A stretch of DNA of 64,000 nt from Phymorhynchus buccinoides (taxonomy: Eukaryota > Mollusca > Gastropoda > Neogastropoda > Raphitomidae): assembly GCA_017654935.2 (NCBI GenBank), contig CM065700.1, forward strand, positions 50,030,090 through 50,094,089, given 5' to 3'. Both the position numbers and the translations under genes were made by a program. Below, one piece after another: positions 1-64,000 of the stretch; positions within the stretch are counted from its first letter, which is position 1, and every line of letters starts with the position of its first letter. The notes under the pieces were generated by a model. The model searched no databases. It saw only the letters and a list, made by a program, of their open reading frames with translations, and was not told the DNA's origin.

Positions 1-1258
1 CACACTACACAACACAATCACATACAGATGTGTCATTTGTACACAGTAAACATTACAGTGCACACTACACAACACAATCACATACAGATGTGTCATTTGT
101 ACACAGTAAACAGTACAGTGCACACTACACAACACAATCACATACAGATGTGTCATTTGTACACAGTAAACATTACAGTGCACACTACACAACACAATCA
201 CATACAGATGTGTCATTTGTACACAGTAAACATTACAGTGCACACTACACAACACAATCACATACAGATGTGTCATTTGTACACAGTAAACAGTACAGTG
301 CACACTACACAACACAATCACATACAGATGTGTCATTTGTACACAGTAAACAGTACAGTGCACACTACACAACACAATCACATACAGATGTGTCATTTGT
401 ACACAGTAAACAGTACAGTGCACACTACACAACACAATCACATACAGATGTGTCATTTGTACACAGTAAACAGTACAGTGCACACTACACAACACAATCA
501 CATACAGATGTGTCATTTGTACACAGTAAACAGTACAGTGCACACTACACAACACAATCACATACAGATGTGTCATTTGTACATAGTAAACAGTACAGTG
601 CAGTGCACCACTACACAACACAATCACATACAGATGTGTCATTTGTACATAGTAAACAGTACAGTGCACACTACACAACACAATCACATACAGATGTGTC
701 ATTTGTACATAGTAAACAGTACAGTGCACACTACACAACACAATCACATACAGATGTGTCATTTGTACATAGTAAACATTACAGTGCACACTACACAACA
801 CAATCACATACAGATGTGTCATTTGTACATAGTAAACATTACAGTGCACACTACACAACACAATCACATACAGATGTGTCATTTGTACATAGTAAACAGT
901 ACAGTGCACACTACACAACACAATCACATACAGATGTGTCATTTTTACACAGTAAACAATACAGTGCACACTACCACATACAGATGCGTCATTTGTACAC
1001 AGTAAACAGTACAGTGCACACTACACAATCACATACAGATGTGTCATTTGTACATAGTAAACATTACAGTGCACACTACACAACACAATTACATACAGAA
1101 GCGTCAATTTTACATAGTAAACATTACAGTGCACACTACACAACACAATTACATACAGAAGCGTCAATTTTACATAGTAAACATTACAGTGCACACTACA
1201 CAACACAATCACATCACTTTTACACAATAAACATTACAGTGCACACTACACAACACAT
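1..1258. repeat. 60-bp tandem array, about 21 copies, cut by window edge
   Basis: Near-identical 60-bp units, for example CACACTACACAACACAATC at the start, with few point variants; the last copies are more divergent and shortened. Because 60 is a multiple of 3 and the unit has no stop in two forward frames, it yields long meaningless ORFs. It lies in DHX37 intron 22. Whether it derives from the edge of the next exon cannot be judged here. Confidence 0.95.
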
Positions 1259-1441
1259 TATTTTTTGTTCTTGTACCTAGCAGACACAGGATGGTTTCAA
1301 TTATCCTCAATGTCTTTCAACTCTACACACGTAATGCTATCATACAAAGACATTTCATTTCTACACAGTTTACACAAACTCTTTTTTCTTGTCGTAAAGG
1401 GCAGAAGTGGGGTGAACATTGGCGATTTCAATACTTCAAGC

Positions 1442-1611
1442 TACCATATTTTACGGACTGCAAGGCGATACTTTTCCCCAGACAGATACCCCCGCGCCTT
1501 ATAATATGACTAATAAAATAGTAAGAAAATATAAGAACAAAATTTGAATTCTTTGTCAAATTTGGGCTGTGCGCCTTATAAGGTGCACCTTATAATCAGA
1601 AAATATAGGTA
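1442..1611. mobile_element. 170-bp TA-flanked MITE (Tc1/mariner-like)
   Basis: The ends are imperfect inverted repeats: left TACCATATTTTACGGACT, right reading in reverse TACCTATATTTTCTGATT. Each end is bounded by TA, the target-site duplication typical of the Tc1/mariner superfamily. Internally it has GCGCCTTATAAGGTGC-type palindromic motifs. There is no coding capacity. Confidence 0.6.
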
Positions 1612-1889
1612 CTTTGCTTGAAGTCTGAAAAATGATGCTAAGCAGGGAAGGACAGGATGGGGTGGGATGTTTAGAGCATCAGGAGAAAAGTGAGCCCAGC
1701 ACTGTGCAGTGATGGACAAGGCACTCTGACCTGGTAAGGGTTCCTGTGCTGACCGCTGGAGTCCGACACTGGGTCCACACACAGTCTGTGGACACACACA
1801 TCGTCCAATGTTAATACACGCACATACAAGCATGCACACATGTGCAAACCCCAACATAAATACCTGCTCTCAGAGACACTCATACACAC

Positions 1890-2005
1890 ACACACTTTGC
1901 ATGCACACACACACACACACACACACACATGAACTTTGCGCGCGACACACACACACACACTTGAACATCGCACACACACACAAACCTAGCACGCACACAC
2001 ACATA
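1890..2005. repeat. imperfect (CA)n microsatellite
   Basis: Runs of CA interrupted by short GCG and TTGAAC motifs in intron 22 of DHX37. Confidence 0.9.
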
Positions 2006-2166
2006 AACAGAAAGTGATATAACTGACAAGGAAGACGTGACTTTCAAATGAGATTTACAATAAAGATGTTGAGCCAGAATGTTGGAGAGAAGAGGGCAGA
2101 GAATTCCACACAGCTGGGGCTGGAAAGGACCAAGTAAATTGGCTGACAGTTTTCACTTCACACTTA

Positions 2167-3162
2167 TGCACTTCAACCTGACTTACTTAGCAACAGGGCT
2201 AGTCTATTCTACAGGCAACCTGACTTACCTAGTAATAGGGCCAGTCTATTCTACACACAACCTGACTTACCTAGCAACAGGGCTAGTCTATTCTACAGGC
2301 AACCTGACTTACCTAGTAATAGGGCCAGTCTATTCTACACACAACCTGACTTACCTAGCAACAGGGCTAGTCTATTCTACAAGCAACATGACTTACCTAG
2401 CAACAGAGCAAGTCTATTCTACAAACAACCTGACTTACATGGCGACAGGAACAGTCCATTCTACACACTACAACCTGACTTAACCTGGTGACAGGAACAG
2501 TCCATTCTACACACTACAACCTGAGTTACCTGGTGACAGGAACAGTCCATTCTACACACTACAACCTGAGTTACCTGGTGACAAGAACAGTCCATTCTAC
2601 ACACTACAACCTGACTTAACCTGGTGACAGGAACAGTCCATTCTACACACTACAACCTGAGTTACCTGGTGACAGGAACAGTCCATTCTACACACTACAA
2701 CCTGAGTTACCTGGTGACAGGAACAGTCCATTCTACACACTACAACCTGAATTACCTGGTGACAGGAACAGTCCATTCTACACACTACAACCTGAGTTAC
2801 CTGGTGACAGGAACAATCCATTATACACACTACAACCTGAGTTACCTGGTGACAGGAACAGTCCATTCTACACACTACAACCTGAGTTACCTGGTGACAG
2901 GAACAGTCCATTCTACACACTACAACCTGAGTTACCTGGTGACAGGAACAATCCATTATACACACTACAACCTGAGTTACCTGGTGACAGGAACAGTCCA
3001 TTCTACACACTACAACCTGAGTTACCTGGTGACAGGAACAGTCCATTCTACACACTACAACCTGACTTAACCTGGCGACAGGAACAGTCCATTCTACACA
3101 CCACAACCTGACTTAACCTGTTGACAGGATCAGTCCATTCTACGCACTACAACCTGACTTAC
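2167..3162. repeat. 42-45-bp array derived from the donor edge of DHX37 exon 22
   Basis: About 22 units; the left part has roughly 42-bp variants, the right part 45-bp ones. Each unit contains CTTACCTGGCGACA or a near variant, which is the exon 22 donor (reverse complement TGTCGCCAG|GTAAGT) with about 9 exonic bases. Similarity to exon 22 continues imperfectly for about 20 bases in the copy next to the exon. Only the donor at 3161-3162 is joined to the full exon. Reading through the first donor hits TAA at once. Confidence 0.85.
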
Positions 3163-50677
<47,515 letters not shown>

Positions 50678-50934
50678 CGTGCTGAAATCACAAGTTCCTT
50701 CTTTACACTTACAGTCATGATTTATCTCATTCAAAATTCACCAAGATCAGCTGACCAACAATGAGATTAAGGCAAAGACTGCAACAGTTAAATTTGTAAT
50801 GTCAACACAAAACAAAATAACACCGTCCTGCCATTAATTTCTTTGTTCCAATCCATCTCCACTTGTTTTTTCTTTACTTTCTTCACCTGACCCCCCCCCC
50901 CCCCCATTCATTCCTTGTCTGATTGGTCGTCGTC

Positions 50935-52575
50935 ACCCTGCAGCCACAGGACAGGTCAACAAATGGTTACACACAACTTCCTGGCAGACCCAGGCTGTGG
51001 TAGTCGAAGAAGCTAGGTTGGAGTTTGTGGCAGTGGAATTAGGTGTCCCCCAAGGCTCTATATAGATCCTCAGACCCACCTTATTTCTTCTATGCATAAA
51101 AGACCTACCACAGGGCCTCGCAGCAGCATCACGCCTGTTTGCCGATGACACTCAGTGCCATAAGACCATCGCCACCCCACTGATCAACAACAGGCTCTTC
51201 AGCAGGACCTTAACAGGCTTGTAGACTGGGAGAAGAAATGGCACATGAAGTTCCACCCTGACAAGAGCCAGTCCATCCTATTCACGAGGAAGAGGAAGCC
51301 CACAATGACCAAGTAACATCTTCATGGCCACACCCTCACCAACACCGAGGAAATTAAGTACTTGGGAGTCATCATCTCCAATGATCTACGCTGGGACTCC
51401 CACATCTCCAACATCATCAACAGGGCCAACAAAACTCTGGACTTTATTTGAGGAACTCTCAAAGTCTGGAGTGTGAAATCAAAGAACGAGCCTTCCTAGT
51501 CCTGGTACAACCTACGCTAGAATATGTGAGCAGTGTGTGGGACCCTTACACCAACAAGAACATCATGAAGATGGGACTCCCACATCTCCAACATCATCAA
51601 CAGGGCCAACAAAACTCTGGACTTTATTTGAGGAACTCTCAAAGTCTGGAGTGTGAAATCAAAGAACGAGCCTTCCTAGTCCTGGTACAACCTACGCTAG
51701 AATATGCGAGCAGTGTGTGGGACCCCTACACCAACAAGAACATCATGAAGATGGGACTCCCACATCTCCAACATCATCAACAGGGCCAACAAAACTCTGG
51801 ACTTTATTTGAGGAACTCTCAAAGTCTGGAGTGTGAAATCAAAGAACGAGCCTTCCTAGTCCTGGTACAACCTACGCTAGAATATGCGAGCAGTGTGTGG
51901 GACCCCTACACCAACAAGAACATCATGAAGATGGGACTCCCACATCTCCAACATCATCAACAGGGCCAACAAAACTCTGGACTTTATTTGAGGAACTCTC
52001 AAAGTCTGGAGTGTGAAATCAAAGAACGAGCCTTCCTAGTCCTGGTACAACCTACGCTAGAATATGCGAGCAGTGTGTGGGACCCCTACACCAACAAGAA
52101 CATCATGAAGATGGAAGCCGTGCAGTGGAGGGCGGCGCGCTGGGTCGTCAATCGACACCACCAGACATCCAGCATGGAATCTATGTACGAGCAACTAAAC
52201 TGGTCCCCCCTATCAGTTCCACCAGCTATAACCGATTTCTTAAAGTTTTGCCGTGAAGAATTGGTGATCAATTCTACCAGGAAGCCAGCCCCAAGTCCTC
52301 CAACAAGATCAACTCGCCACCTGCATGCTGAGACGTACCAACTGCCAGCATGCAGGATTCTGTACTGTCAGCAGTCCTTCTTCCCTCGGACCATTGCCGA
52401 GTGGAACCTGCTTCCAAGTTCCATCCGTGACAGTGTCATCAGCCTCGGTAGAAGCCTTCAAACACCAGATCTGATTCCTCTCCCCCCTCCCCTCCTTGTT
52501 TATACCCCCCCCTCTTCCACAACACCCTCCAAACCCTTCCCTTGCCCCTTTATTTCTTGCTGCTTCCCTACATGA
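50935..52575 (+). mobile_element. broken LINE reverse-transcriptase fragment with internal 180-bp tandem repeats
   Basis: Near 51035 the frame reads GVPQGS, then SRLFADDTQCHKTI (RT active-site FADD), DWEKKWHMKFHPDKS and EIKYLGVIISNDLRWDSHIS. Stops (TAG near 51060, TAA near 51316, TGA near 51447) break it. From 51448 the C-terminal part is open: ERAFLVLVQPTLEYASSVWD, QWRAARWVVNRHHQTSSM, EWNLLPSSIRDSVISL. A 180-bp block (60 codons) is repeated four times at 51393-52112 in register. No 3' tail seen. It lies between the DHX37 start and the candidate upstream exon. Confidence 0.8.
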
Positions 52576-52761
52576 GTACATCAATCCAAGATCATCCTCA
52601 GCCAAATCTAGCGCATAACCTATTTTTAGTTGACTGTCAGAATCTTCAGTACGTTGAAGGCGGACTGTATAACAAAGAAGAAATAGTTTTAATACAAGAC
52701 TTTAGTGCTGTACATACTGCACTGTTTTAAAATCCAGTTTTCAGTTTATGAGTTTATTTAC
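52576..52761. other. intronic sequence between LINE fragment and candidate 5' exon
   Basis: AT-rich unique sequence, nothing recognisable. Confidence 0.3.
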
Positions 52762-52803
52762 CAGTTGGATTTTGAACGCCCGCAACAAGGCCCTGTCCAG
52801 TAC
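52762..52803 (-). other. candidate 5' UTR exon of DHX37
   Basis: On the minus strand a 42-nt segment is bounded by a strong acceptor (pyrimidine-rich tract ending TTCTTCCAG) and a donor GTAAATAA. The first coding exon of DHX37 itself has an acceptor (TGATTTCAG) only four bases before its ATG, so at least one upstream non-coding exon must exist. This segment is the best candidate I see upstream. Joined, it would not be in frame with the ATG, which suits a UTR role. The intron between them would hold the LINE fragment at 50935-52575. Confidence 0.4.
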
Positions 52804-53192
52804 CTGGAAGAAGAAAATCAAGTGTTATTACTAGCATTATCATAATCAATTTATCCGTGTATTATTACACTATAATTCAGTACCTTTCAAAAACAAACAG
52901 AGGTTAATTTCAATGTGTGTCAATTTCCTTACACACGTGCATGTGTTCCCGGAAGTGGTCGAAGGACAACTCGTGTTTGTTTTCAATTGACTTCCTGTAT
53001 CACCTCTTGCATATAGTTCTCAACTGTTTTATCGTTATAAAAAAATGGAAAAGCCTATTGCTATAAACAATCTGTAAATATAAAGTATTATCAATATAAA
53101 ACTTAATTTACATACCTTTATTTGTATAAACGCCCATAACATATTTTCTTTGAAACGGAAATGCGTATCAACAATTACTACGCTGTAGCAAA
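52804..53192. promoter_or_regulatory. putative bidirectional DHX37/VPS53 promoter
   Basis: Short gap between the candidate DHX37 5' exon and the VPS53 start codon. Motifs seen directly: E-box CACGTG at 52934-52939, ETS-type CCGGAAGTG at 52949-52957, a second ETS core in reverse (GACTTCCTG) near 52989, and a YY1-like AAAATGGCTGC overlapping the VPS53 start at 53190-53200. This set is common in TATA-less housekeeping promoters. No tandem array has invaded this stretch. The transcription start is not determined. Confidence 0.5.
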
Positions 53193-63786
<10,594 letters not shown>

Positions 63787-63797
63787 GTGAGTAGATC

Positions 63798-63845
63798 GTC
63801 ATCATCATCATCATCATCATCACCATTATCATCATCATCATCATT

Positions 63846-63876
<31 letters not shown>

Positions 63877-63970
63877 CCATCATCACCATCATCATCATTA
63901 CCATCACCATCATCATAATCACCATCACCATCACCATCACTGTCACCATCATCATCACCATCATCATCAT
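63798..63970. repeat. (CAT)n microsatellite after VPS53 exon 7
   Basis: ATC/ACC triplets begin within 12 bases of the exon 7 donor and run to the start of an exon 7 copy. Confidence 0.95.
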
Positions 63971-64000
63971 GGCCTGGTTTGTCAAACTACATTTGTCGGA
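63971..64000 (+). pseudogene. start of a second copy of VPS53 exon 7, cut by window end
   Basis: GGCCTGGTTTGTCAAACTAC followed by ATTTGTCGGA repeats the exon 7 interior ([10 protein letters not shown]) with three differences in 30 bases. Whether it keeps a donor is outside the window. Confidence 0.75.

Noticed and set aside
28..1280. ORFs of 325 and 416 codons in the first array
   Set aside because: 60-bp unit, multiple of 3, no stops in two frames; repetitive peptide with no domain and no splice or start context.

Overview
The window is animal nuclear DNA: two protein-coding genes with short phase-matched exons, GT-AG introns of up to several kb, LINE fragments, MITEs, a tRNA-derived SINE and a very heavy load of tandem repeats. 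Repeat content and intron style look molluscan, perhaps gastropod, but nothing here proves the species. By my rough tally about 40 of the 64 kb is tandem array or microsatellite.

Two genes lie head to head. On the minus strand, 50677 down to 3163 holds 22 coding exons (981 codons) of the DEAH-box RNA helicase DHX37 (yeast Dhr1), which acts in nucleolar 40S ribosome biogenesis; the C-terminal exons lie beyond base 1. On the plus strand, from 53193 to the right edge, the first seven coding exons (274 codons) encode the N-terminal third of VPS53, a subunit of the GARP/EARP endosomal tethering complexes. A candidate DHX37 5' UTR exon at 52762-52803 leaves under 400 bp between the transcripts. That gap carries ETS, E-box and YY1-like motifs, so a shared bidirectional promoter is likely. 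I see no functional link between the two products.

Layout: 1-3162, intron with two arrays and a TA-flanked MITE; 3163-5308, exons 22-20; 5309-13497, four large arrays around exon 19; 13498-17559, exons 18-15 and a LINE 3' end; 17560-24303, a dispersed element swollen by about 69 copies of a 59-bp unit, then a SINE; 24304-32955, exons 14-8 among arrays and MITEs; 32956-45896, exons 7 and 6 with very large arrays; 45897-50677, exons 5-1 with a TIR element in intron 2; 50678-53192, broken LINE and promoter; 53193-64000, VPS53.

The most unusual signal is that many arrays are built from an exon edge together with its splice site. About 13 of 22 DHX37 exons and 6 of 7 VPS53 exons have extra copies of their acceptor or donor edge in the adjoining intron, from one degenerate copy to about 26. 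Only the copy still joined to the rest of the exon fits the reading frame, so each such intron carries a row of decoy splice sites. Two of these arrays (at DHX37 exons 6 and 19) are free of stop codons in all sense frames and could be exonised. The same expansion also hit a LINE, a TTAA-flanked MITE and a dispersed repeat, so the process is general and not restricted to exons.
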